From assembly GCA_037139575.1 (NCBI GenBank), contig JBAXGD010000028.1, positions 1 through 5,352 of the forward strand: a DNA stretch of 5,352 bases. Direction: 5' to 3'. The notes below the pieces were generated by a model. That model was not told the DNA's origin. It saw only the letters and a list, made by a program, of their open reading frames with translations, and made no database searches. Every line of letters starts with the position of its first letter. Position 1 is the first letter of the stretch. Shown here one piece after another: positions 1-5,352 of this stretch. The position numbers were made by a program, and so were the translations under genes. The DNA is from CAIYEO01 sp037139575. GTDB taxonomy: Bacteria; Patescibacteriota; Saccharimonadia; Saccharimonadales; UBA4665.

Positions 1-854
1 TTATTGCCATTATTTACCTGACCTGTAGTAGGCACGCTTTGAGATGAACTCTTCTGTGTTGACTGAGCGACTGCAGGAACAGTTGAATTTGCAGTATTGA
101 GAGATTTTGCGGCCGTATCTAGATTTAAGGTAATGCTCGAATTAACTGGTTGAGAAGTCGTCTGAATAGTAATATTAGCTTTATTTAATTGACTACCAAA
201 AAGCAAGAATAATACTATTAAGGAGACAATTACGATTCCTCCTATTACCAATATTTTCCTAAACTTATTAAAATCTGGGACCTTGAGACTACTATCTTTT
301 TTGTTCTTCTTATTTTTCTTAGACCTCTTAGACTTACCAGATTCATTCTCTCCTTTACCGGTAGCATCATTCATTAATGCGTCATCGCTAATATCTATCG
401 TTTCATCAATGTCTTCAGGCCTATGTATCTTTTCCTCGCTTAGAGCAACGCCACTTGCTGCAGCTAGCTCACCAATAGCTTTTTCTTTTGAAGATTTTGG
501 ATCAAATTCTCTACCATTATCTAAGTCCATAGATTCATCTTCATATTGCTCAACACTATCTGGATGAACAGGAATCTCAGGCTTAGAATGAGGAGTCTTT
601 GCTACATGGATTCCAACGGCACCAGCTATTGGTAATATGCTAGATTCGGAAGTTATTAAAACTAGATTCTGACTATTTTTCTCAGCAGCTCTTTTTAATA
701 ATTTTAGGTTTACTATACTCTGAAAAACACTTGCTCTTTTTGGCAACACCAAAGCTACGACTTTTTTATCGCTTTCCTGGATTTTATCGATGATTCCAGT
801 AATTTCTTCATCAACATCTATGTATATTGTATCTTTAATGTCTTCAGTACTCAT
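1..854 (-). CDS. Single-pass membrane-anchored protein, C-terminally cut by window edge; possible CPR surface protein
   Basis: I read 284 codons from an ATG at 854 with no stop before the left edge, so the gene is partial. Residues 1-85 look like a compact alpha/beta domain (VVALVLPKRASVF at 32-44, NLVLITSE at 63-70, LPIAGAVGIHVA at 74-85). I recall similar N-terminal domains in large CPR surface proteins, some annotated baseplate J-like, but I cannot confirm this here. Residues 95-165 are acidic and probably disordered. A lysine-rich patch (KSKRSKKNKKNKK, 174-186) precedes one membrane helix at about 200-220, which by the positive-inside rule puts the N-terminus in the cytoplasm. The outside part seen so far is rich in Ser, Thr, Asn and Gln. 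The ATG overlaps the stop of the ftsA-like gene by four bases (ATGA), implying translational coupling. An AGGA lies 10 bases upstream. The function is unknown; the gene and its topology are well supported. Confidence 0.85.
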   Translation of the reverse strand, partial: MSTEDIKDTIYIDVDEEITGIIDKIQESDKKVVALVLPKRASVFQSIVNLKLLKRAAEKNSQNLVLITSESSILPIAGAVGIHVAKTPHSKPEIPVHPDSVEQYEDESMDLDNGREFDPKSSKEKAIGELAAASGVALSEEKIHRPEDIDETIDISDDALMNDATGKGENESGKSKRSKKNKKNKKDSSLKVPDFNKFRKILVIGGIVIVSLIVLFLLFGSQLNKANITIQTTSQPVNSSITLNLDTAAKSLNTANSTVPAVAQSTQKSSSQSVPTTGQVNNGN

Positions 855-2134
855 GTTCTTAATATCCTATCGAGTCTTTCTCTTATCGAATTTGTTGCCG
901 TATTGTTTGCCTGCTGCAAAGTGTCTAGTCCAACGCGCAATAATCCCATTGCGGTTATATAAGTATGGTCGTTTACTATACCGGTTTTGTCAACAATGCC
1001 AACTACCTGACTAGGCTTAATATATTGAACTGATGGTCTCTTAGTGAACGGTAGTTGTCTGTACCAATCTGTTCTCTCAAGTTCTTCTACAACCATGTCT
1101 AATGATGAACCGCCTCCACATAAAAGCATACGATTAGGCAGGTGATCTAATTTAGGAAATTCACTTAAAGCTAGTTCTACTCCACCAAGCCATACATCCA
1201 GAGTTTTATGTAGGGCTGCTTCTACTGCAGGAATTTTTTGAGATGGAGTTTTGTTATTAACTAGTCCTAATTTAAGCTCTTCAGCATCAGCAAAATCCAC
1301 TCCAAGTTCCTTCTCTATTGATTTAGTGTATGCCCGTCCACCAATTCCAAACATTTTGGTACCCTGAACTCCTCCGTCATTGATAACGGCAATATCGGTT
1401 GTTCCACCGCCAATATCCATAAGTATTGCACTCATACTAGCATTTGGATCGTCACCAATAACTGATCTGGATACAGCAAAAGGCTCGGCGGCAACTGCTA
1501 ATAGATCTAGATCTAATTGTTGAGCAGTTCGCTCAAGCGCTCCAATATGAATCATTGGAGCAAATGCTGCAAATAACTGAATGACTACATCGCTACCCTG
1601 AAAACCAACTGGATTAGTTACAGGATATCCATCTATGTCTATGCTCACTAATGCGCTATTAACAAGCCTAACCTCAATATCTTTACCACCCAGTTCCCAT
1701 GAAAGCTGTTGTTTGGCTTTGTCTTGGGCTTTTTGCTGAACAAGTTTTATGATTCTTTCTATTTCTTCAATAGTCATCGGAACTTTGGCATCTTTTCGCT
1801 TAACACGTACTGTGATTGTAGTTCCTTTGACTAACTCTCCAGCAATACCAATAACAGCACTCCTTGCGCTCAATCCAGCTTGCTTCTCAGCCTCAGAGAG
1901 GGCCTTGTCACAGTTTTCGACTACTGATGTGATATCTGATATAGCGCCGGCTTGCATGTCACTGAGAGACTGGTGTGCCCTACCTACCCCGATAATCTCA
2001 GTACCATTCGGGCCAACTTTACCAATTAATGCCTTAACAAACTCCGTACCTATATCTAGGGCGACAATATACTGACTATCTTCCTTAGACTTAGATTTTG
2101 TTTTACTGGTGATTTTTTTTATTTTATTGAGCAT
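851..2134 (-). CDS. ftsA: FtsA-family actin-like ATPase (cell division protein FtsA)
   Basis: FtsA is an actin-like ATPase that tethers FtsZ filaments to the cytoplasmic membrane and recruits the division machinery. Residue numbers here count from the ATG at 2134 (427 aa, close to the usual ~420). Seen in order: phosphate-1 loop ALDIGTEFVKALIG (25-38), an FtsA-type IIGVG segment (47-51), a 1C/SHS2-like insert at about 105-190 with NPVGFQG (174-180), phosphate-2 loop MDIGGGTTDIAV (239-250), adenosine-binding LLCGGGSSLD (337-346), and an amphipathic C-terminal helix SIRERLDRILR (416-426) after an Asn/Gln-rich linker, like the FtsA membrane-targeting helix. The N-terminus has about 20 extra basic residues. 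The in-frame TTG at 2140 is a possible start; I prefer the ATG because the promoter places transcription start almost on top of it. The gene has its own promoter, the stop (TGA) overlaps the next ATG, and ftsZ does not follow in this window. PilM is a less likely alternative. Confidence 0.82.
   Translation of the reverse strand: MLNKIKKITSKTKSKSKEDSQYIVALDIGTEFVKALIGKVGPNGTEIIGVGRAHQSLSDMQAGAISDITSVVENCDKALSEAEKQAGLSARSAVIGIAGELVKGTTITVRVKRKDAKVPMTIEEIERIIKLVQQKAQDKAKQQLSWELGGKDIEVRLVNSALVSIDIDGYPVTNPVGFQGSDVVIQLFAAFAPMIHIGALERTAQQLDLDLLAVAAEPFAVSRSVIGDDPNASMSAILMDIGGGTTDIAVINDGGVQGTKMFGIGGRAYTKSIEKELGVDFADAEELKLGLVNNKTPSQKIPAVEAALHKTLDVWLGGVELALSEFPKLDHLPNRMLLCGGGSSLDMVVEELERTDWYRQLPFTKRPSVQYIKPSQVVGIVDKTGIVNDHTYITAMGLLRVGLDTLQQANNTATNSIRERLDRILRT
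865..868 (-). promoter_or_regulatory. Ribosome binding site for the partial membrane protein gene
   Basis: AGGA on the minus strand, 10 bases before the ATG at 854. It lies inside the last codons of the ftsA-like gene, so terminating ribosomes could restart here. The match is short and the spacing slightly long, which makes coupling through the ATGA overlap the likelier main mechanism. Confidence 0.5.
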
Positions 2135-2145
2135 AATCAATTACA

Positions 2146-2154
2146 ATTATACCA
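2146..2154 (-). promoter_or_regulatory. Extended -10 promoter of the ftsA-like gene
   Basis: TGGTATAAT on the minus strand is a perfect TGN extended -10 with a consensus TATAAT hexamer (2151-2146). No good -35 is found at 16-18 bases (best matches about 3 of 6), as is common for extended -10 promoters. The predicted transcription start is near 2140-2138, at or a few bases before the start codon, so the transcript would be leaderless or nearly so. Confidence 0.65.
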
Positions 2155-2176
2155 CTTTTTGTAAGGGCTATTTAAG

Positions 2177-2195
2177 ATAATAACTCTTTTATTAT
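2177..2195. repeat. Short AT-only inverted repeat in the intergenic gap
   Basis: ATAATAA (2177-2183) and TTATTAT (2189-2195) are perfect 7-base inverted arms around a 5-base CTCTT loop. The stem contains no G or C, so it would be a weak hairpin and does not look like a rho-independent terminator. It lies between the stop of the 2H-like gene and the ftsA promoter and could equally be a protein-binding site or chance in AT-rich DNA. Confidence 0.35.
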
Positions 2196-2196
2196 A
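2191..2196 (-). promoter_or_regulatory. Possible second -10 box upstream of ftsA
   Basis: A second exact TATAAT on the minus strand, 45 bases upstream of the extended -10 box. It has no TGN extension and no recognisable -35, and it overlaps the inverted repeat. If used, it would give a leader of about 45-50 bases without a Shine-Dalgarno. Weak support. Confidence 0.25.
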
Positions 2197-2215
2197 CTTA
2201 TGCTAGCCAAGAATG

Positions 2216-2896
2216 CTATTTGAGTACCAAACTAGCCGGATTAAGAGAAATAGATTCAGGCAAGGAGCTTGCTTGGCTTTCTATCCGGCGAATTATCTCT
2301 CCGCCAACATCATGATTTTTAGCCCAACCGATAGATATGTGTGCTGTATGCTCAGGGATTGTTTCGGAATAATGTACACCTAAAATATTATTCTCTGTTG
2401 TCTCGTAAACATCTCTTATTTCAGACTGAACTCTCATGTCAGCAAAAGTTAGTCCAATATATACTCCTGCATTTTCAGATTTCAAATTACCAAAAAGAGC
2501 CAATCTTCCCAAGGCCAATCTAGTCATGGGTTCGAATAGTTCAGGATTATTCCTCCGTAGCCTAGCTTCAATTGTTTCTATACTATCATCATTCTTCAAG
2601 CCATCGTTGTGCTGCAGCTTTCTTTGTGCTGTATCTAATATTGTTACAGCAAATCCACCTATACCTTTTGGCTGAAAATCCGTACTTAGATCATATCCTT
2701 TCCAACTACTTCTGATTCCGGAACTTAAATCTTGGTCGTTGATTTGGAGTTTTCGGGCAATTCTTAAATTACCCGAACTTAAGTCTTCTGAACGAGAACC
2801 CGAAGGTCCCATTCCAGATTTTTGGGGTCTACGGCCGCCTCTTCTTTCAGCGGATAAAAAAGAGCTGTCTACGTAGCCTAAAAGAATCTCAGACAT
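2216..2896 (-). CDS. 2H phosphoesterase-like protein (LigT/2'-5' RNA ligase fold), possibly degenerate
   Basis: This is a 226-residue soluble protein with no signal peptide or membrane segment. The first ~75 residues are polar, probably disordered, and contain the repeated motif DLSSG (38-42, 56-60) with a diverged third copy DLST (69-72). The rest resembles a 2H phosphoesterase domain, a family that cuts or joins 2',5' or cyclic phosphodiesters using two HxT/S motifs. The second motif, HISI (186-189), is clear, followed by a helix and a closing strand ISLNPASLVL (216-225). At the expected place of the first motif the protein reads AVTI (83-86), about 100 residues earlier, so the first His seems to be replaced. 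It may be inactive, or may act as a binding domain. The ATG overlaps the upstream stop by one base (TAATG) and is preceded by AAGGA at 7 bases, so it should be co-translated with the peptidase-like gene. The gene is certain; the family is inferred from pattern only. Confidence 0.85.
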   Translation of the reverse strand: MSEILLGYVDSSFLSAERRGGRRPQKSGMGPSGSRSEDLSSGNLRIARKLQINDQDLSSGIRSSWKGYDLSTDFQPKGIGGFAVTILDTAQRKLQHNDGLKNDDSIETIEARLRRNNPELFEPMTRLALGRLALFGNLKSENAGVYIGLTFADMRVQSEIRDVYETTENNILGVHYSETIPEHTAHISIGWAKNHDVGGEIIRRIESQASSLPESISLNPASLVLK

Positions 2897-5223
2897 TATT
2901 TATTCCTTCGAGCTACCCTTGCTAATATGGCAATCAAATCCTGCGGTCTTGGAGAAACTAATTTTGTAACCCTTAGCATTTCCCTTCTAATGATTGGATC
3001 ATTAGAAGGATTTATGTGACTAATACTGACGTTCTTAGGCTGATTGAATTCAGCTGGGAATGAGCCCCTGATTGCATCTATGTTTTCTGTGAATACATCT
3101 TGCGCATCCTGATCTGGTCGATAACCTTCAGCGAAACTCGCAAGTTGACCATCATCAGTTTTCATTTGCTGGACAATGGTACTATTTGTTTCCCTATAAG
3201 GGACTGTAATACCTGTTGTTACAGAAGCTGCAACTTCAGCATAGTTCTCACCCACATCAGTAGCAGCATATTGAGTATTCTTATGGCCAACTATCGTTGA
3301 AGATTTAGCGTGTCTTAATAATGGACTGCGCTCATCAACTCTCACAGGCTCATTTATAGTTACAGTATTTCCATTATTGTCTTGAACGGTATATGTAATA
3401 TCATATTCGATTGGATCAGCGTTACCTCTAAATAATCCTAGAAGTCGACCCACTGGTCTTGGAAGATCCTTTAATCTATCGTGAATTAGTTCCATACTAC
3501 GAGCTCTTACGTCACCACGAATTATATGAGCATTTGCTATCCCTCTAGCTCTTACAGGCACAAGAACTTGAGGTGTGTCATCTCTATCCGTTCCATGACC
3601 GGAAACTTCATGAGACAAAACCCAACTTGGTCCATTGAATGAATCTAAGAGACCAGATAATTCATCTGGATTAAGATTTGTTGGCATATGTAATTCAACT
3701 AATTTCAAAGGATATGTATATGTTCCTTGGCAGTTCCGATCACTCTGGTCATCTATTCCTAAAGCTATTTTCTTAGGATCACCGTGTTCAGTTCCAGCGT
3801 TTTCGCTTGGATAAACAAATATTGCCTTTACATTATCGCCAATTTTACCACCCTGCATATTAGCAAATCTTTCCAATAAGTTGCTGAAATTATCTATAGT
3901 TTCCTGTGAAGGCGCGGAATCTATGAACATAATTCTAATGCTTTTAGCTTCGCCCTTATCGTCTTTGAAATCTACTCTTAATAAATCGGCTATTCTTCCT
4001 TCTCTCATAAGATGCTCATATTTACGAGTGTATGCCCAGGCATCATCAATTAAAGTTTGGTCTGGAGCAATAGCTTCTGGTCTTATCCTTAGCCATGCCT
4101 GATCTTGATCTTCAACTAATAATTCTGGTCTCATTAACTGTTGAGATCGGTTGAATGAAAACTTTTTAACTGGAACTGTTTTATCGTACATTTCCCGTCT
4201 TCGAATAGGGATCATAGGTATAAACCATCTGAATCCAGGTTTTGGAATAATTGGATCTTTATCAGGGGCACTAGGTATGGCAACCTTATTCGAAGTCAAG
4301 GTTGCATCTAATCTTACGCCTCGATTTTTCAAACTAGTAAAAGTATCTTTAATTTTTTGGGCCAATGACTTATTTTTAATCTGAGAATTATTTTCAGCTG
4401 TAACAGCTTGGGTAATATCTGAGTAACCAGCAGCTTGTACTTCTTGCTGTAACTTAGCTTCAGTGGATGGACTAATTACATGTTCTTCTTGAGATACTAC
4501 TAACTGTCCAGGTTTTACTTTTAGGCCATCCTGATTAAGTTGCGCAACAGCCTGGTTAGCTCTAGCAAAACCAAGATAATAATTTTGTGCGTTATTTACG
4601 CCGATCGAAGTTGTAGCCCCAACCCATTCGTCAGAAGTATTTCCCGTAACATGAATACTCCTCAGTGTTGCGCCATCCTTCACTTGTTTTTGAACTTGAT
4701 CAACAAAGCTTTTGGTAATTTTTGGATCAACAAAAGTAGACTCTACGCTATCTCCGGTTTGAGCATTCAATACTACATGCTCAATTGATCCTGGAGTACC
4801 ATTATTCTCACCTGAAAAAGCATTGCTAATTTCGTGTCCTACGCTTTTAGCGGCGCCTTCAACAGTTGAAAGATTGCCAAGAGTGTTGAATAGCACAAGA
4901 GAACCTAAAGTTATAGCAAGTGCAGTTCTTGGTCTTATTAACCACTCCTGAGTTCTTCTAAATCTAGTGACATCTTTTGACCCAACAACATCTCTACTGA
5001 TGCCTGGCATTGTTCTACCACTAGGTCGTAAAATTAATCTAGTTTTTGGTTCACAATTTTCTCCTACGAATCGGTCAAGAACATATCTGCCCATTACTTG
5101 TTGTGAATCAAAATCTGGTGTTTCGGTTGTTCCGGGTAGGGGATATACTCCCTCTACATATGAATCTACGTCTCTTAATATTGGACGGTCAATATGTTCA
5201 AATTGTGTATCGGCTTGTTTCAT
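2896..5223 (-). CDS. Membrane-anchored putative zinc metallopeptidase with OmpA-like segment and HEXXGH motif
   Basis: This is a 775-residue protein. Residues 1-97 form a hydrophilic tail ending in an Arg-rich stretch (RFRRTQEWLIRPR, 87-99). One membrane helix follows at about 100-118, so the tail is predicted to be cytoplasmic and the next part outside. Residues ~147-250 resemble an OmpA-type peptidoglycan-binding domain: HVTGNTSDE (191-199), then N and L positions leading into ARANQAVAQL (220-229). A Pro-rich linker with FIPMIPIRRR (334-343) comes next. The C-terminal part (~355-740) looks like a zincin: HEVSGHGTD (538-546) gives HEXXGH, the dipeptidyl peptidase III (M49) type of zinc motif, with E539 as the predicted catalytic base. 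ENYAE (659-663) probably supplies the third ligand, as in gluzincins. Substrate is unknown. The ATG at 5223 has AGGAG 5 bases upstream and a promoter, and the gene leads the operon. The CDS is certain, the peptidase call fairly likely, the OmpA-like call tentative. Confidence 0.88.
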   Translation of the reverse strand: MKQADTQFEHIDRPILRDVDSYVEGVYPLPGTTETPDFDSQQVMGRYVLDRFVGENCEPKTRLILRPSGRTMPGISRDVVGSKDVTRFRRTQEWLIRPRTALAITLGSLVLFNTLGNLSTVEGAAKSVGHEISNAFSGENNGTPGSIEHVVLNAQTGDSVESTFVDPKITKSFVDQVQKQVKDGATLRSIHVTGNTSDEWVGATTSIGVNNAQNYYLGFARANQAVAQLNQDGLKVKPGQLVVSQEEHVISPSTEAKLQQEVQAAGYSDITQAVTAENNSQIKNKSLAQKIKDTFTSLKNRGVRLDATLTSNKVAIPSAPDKDPIIPKPGFRWFIPMIPIRRREMYDKTVPVKKFSFNRSQQLMRPELLVEDQDQAWLRIRPEAIAPDQTLIDDAWAYTRKYEHLMREGRIADLLRVDFKDDKGEAKSIRIMFIDSAPSQETIDNFSNLLERFANMQGGKIGDNVKAIFVYPSENAGTEHGDPKKIALGIDDQSDRNCQGTYTYPLKLVELHMPTNLNPDELSGLLDSFNGPSWVLSHEVSGHGTDRDDTPQVLVPVRARGIANAHIIRGDVRARSMELIHDRLKDLPRPVGRLLGLFRGNADPIEYDITYTVQDNNGNTVTINEPVRVDERSPLLRHAKSSTIVGHKNTQYAATDVGENYAEVAASVTTGITVPYRETNSTIVQQMKTDDGQLASFAEGYRPDQDAQDVFTENIDAIRGSFPAEFNQPKNVSISHINPSNDPIIRREMLRVTKLVSPRPQDLIAILARVARRNK
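2904..2908 (-). promoter_or_regulatory. Ribosome binding site for the 2H-like gene
   Basis: AAGGA on the minus strand, 7 bases before the ATG at 2896 and inside the end of the upstream gene. It supports this start and points to translational coupling through the TAATG overlap. Confidence 0.65.
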
Positions 5224-5228
5224 AAAAT

Positions 5229-5233
5229 CTCCT
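5229..5233 (-). promoter_or_regulatory. Shine-Dalgarno of the peptidase-like gene
   Basis: AGGAG on the minus strand, 5 bases before the ATG at 5223. It is the strongest ribosome binding site in the window and fixes the start of the 775-residue protein. It contrasts with the ftsA-like gene, which has none. Confidence 0.75.
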
Positions 5234-5246
5234 ATGAATTTAATAT

Positions 5247-5275
5247 ATTATACTATATTTTTGCATTATAAGCAA
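5247..5275 (-). promoter_or_regulatory. Predicted promoter of the peptidase/2H-like operon
   Basis: Consensus TATAAT at 5252-5247 on the minus strand, 17 bases from a weak -35, TTGCTT (5275-5270, three of six matches). Transcription would begin near 5240, leaving a leader of about 16 bases that just contains the AGGAG. Very AT-rich surroundings make chance matches easy, but the spacing and position fit well. Confidence 0.55.
5265..5270 (-). promoter_or_regulatory. Alternative -10 box, upstream copy
   Basis: A second exact TATAAT, 18 bases upstream of the first, on the minus strand. No -35 is recognisable at 16-18 bases. It could be an alternative promoter or a chance AT match. Confidence 0.25.
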
Positions 5276-5315
5276 TAGCTTTATGCAGTTTGTTATTGTG
5301 TTTATTTATCTAGAA

Positions 5316-5338
5316 ATATATCTGTGAATTAGATATAT
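5316..5338. repeat. Inverted repeat upstream of the operon promoter
   Basis: ATATATCT (5316-5323) and AGATATAT (5331-5338) are perfect 8-base inverted arms separated by 7 bases. The location, about 40 bases upstream of the predicted -35, would suit an operator. There is no GC-rich stem with a T-tract, so it is not a convincing terminator for an upstream gene. The remaining bases of 5224-5352 show no gene. Confidence 0.35.
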
Positions 5339-5352
5339 AAAATCAATACAGC

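Noticed and set aside
283..567. Plus-strand open frame with a Leu/Phe/Ser-rich start that looks like a membrane protein
   Set aside because: It is the antisense of the Lys- and acidic-rich coding region of the minus-strand membrane protein; Lys codons read backwards give Phe and Leu.
851..853. Alternative genetic code with TGA as Gly (as in Gracilibacteria/Absconditabacteria)
   Set aside because: TGA ends the ftsA-like gene exactly at an ATGA overlap, reading through adds only about ten codons before TAG, and no internal TGA is found in the genes.
1749..2075. Plus-strand open frame inside the ftsA-like gene
   Set aside because: It lies fully opposite a gene with clear actin-fold motifs and has no family features of its own. 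The same applies to the other plus-strand frames at 790-1014, 2341-2675, 3100-3300, 3881-4384, 4540-4788 and 4967-5278.
851..2134. PilM (type IV pilus actin homologue)
   Set aside because: Length, the NPVGFQG region, the FtsA-like SHS2 insert and the amphipathic C-terminal helix fit FtsA better, although the coupled single-pass downstream gene keeps the idea alive.
2135..2140. TTG at 2140 as the ftsA start
   Set aside because: It adds only two residues and lies at the predicted transcription start. The ATG at 2134 is the stronger codon. It cannot be excluded for a leaderless message.
2177..2195. Rho-independent terminator after the 2H-like gene
   Set aside because: The stem is only A-T pairs and no T-tract follows on the minus strand.
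5283..5327. Tiny plus-strand frame starting at ATG 5283 (14 codons)
   Set aside because: No ribosome binding site and no recognisable sequence; short frames are expected by chance in AT-rich spacers.

Overview
The window is AT-rich DNA carrying four tightly packed protein genes, all on the minus strand, so transcription runs from high to low coordinates. I see no RNA gene, mobile element or CRISPR array. The style suggests a Patescibacteria/CPR bacterium, perhaps Saccharibacteria. The reasons are the low GC, very short gaps and overlapping starts and stops, a single-pass protein with a lysine-rich tail of a type I associate with CPR surface proteins, and an FtsA-like actin homologue outside a standard division cluster. 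This placement is inference, because no rRNA or marker gene is present. The standard code fits: tryptophans are TGG and no internal TGA is read through.

Layout in the direction of transcription. (1) 5352-5224 is a non-coding leader with two TATAAT boxes, a weak -35 and a good Shine-Dalgarno. (2) 5223-2896 encodes a 775-residue protein with a cytoplasmic tail, one clear membrane segment, an OmpA-like segment and a C-terminal putative zinc peptidase domain. That domain has the unusual HEXXGH motif otherwise typical of dipeptidyl peptidase III (M49). (3) 2896-2216 encodes a 226-residue soluble protein, joined by a TAATG overlap, whose C-terminal half resembles a 2H phosphoesterase (LigT/2'-5' RNA ligase fold) with only one clear catalytic histidine motif. 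(4) After a 75-base gap with an extended -10 promoter, 2134-851 encodes an FtsA-family ATPase. Its mRNA looks leaderless or nearly so. (5) An ATGA overlap leads into a membrane-anchored protein that runs off the left edge (854 to <1).

The four products could be an envelope or division module: a membrane-tethered peptidase with a possible wall-binding domain, a small cytosolic enzyme-like partner, an actin-like membrane-associated ATPase, and a surface-anchored protein translationally coupled to it. Only the coupling and order are seen directly; the shared function is inferred. The most novel-looking item is the peptidase fusion (HEVSGH at residues 538-543, ENYAE at 659-663).
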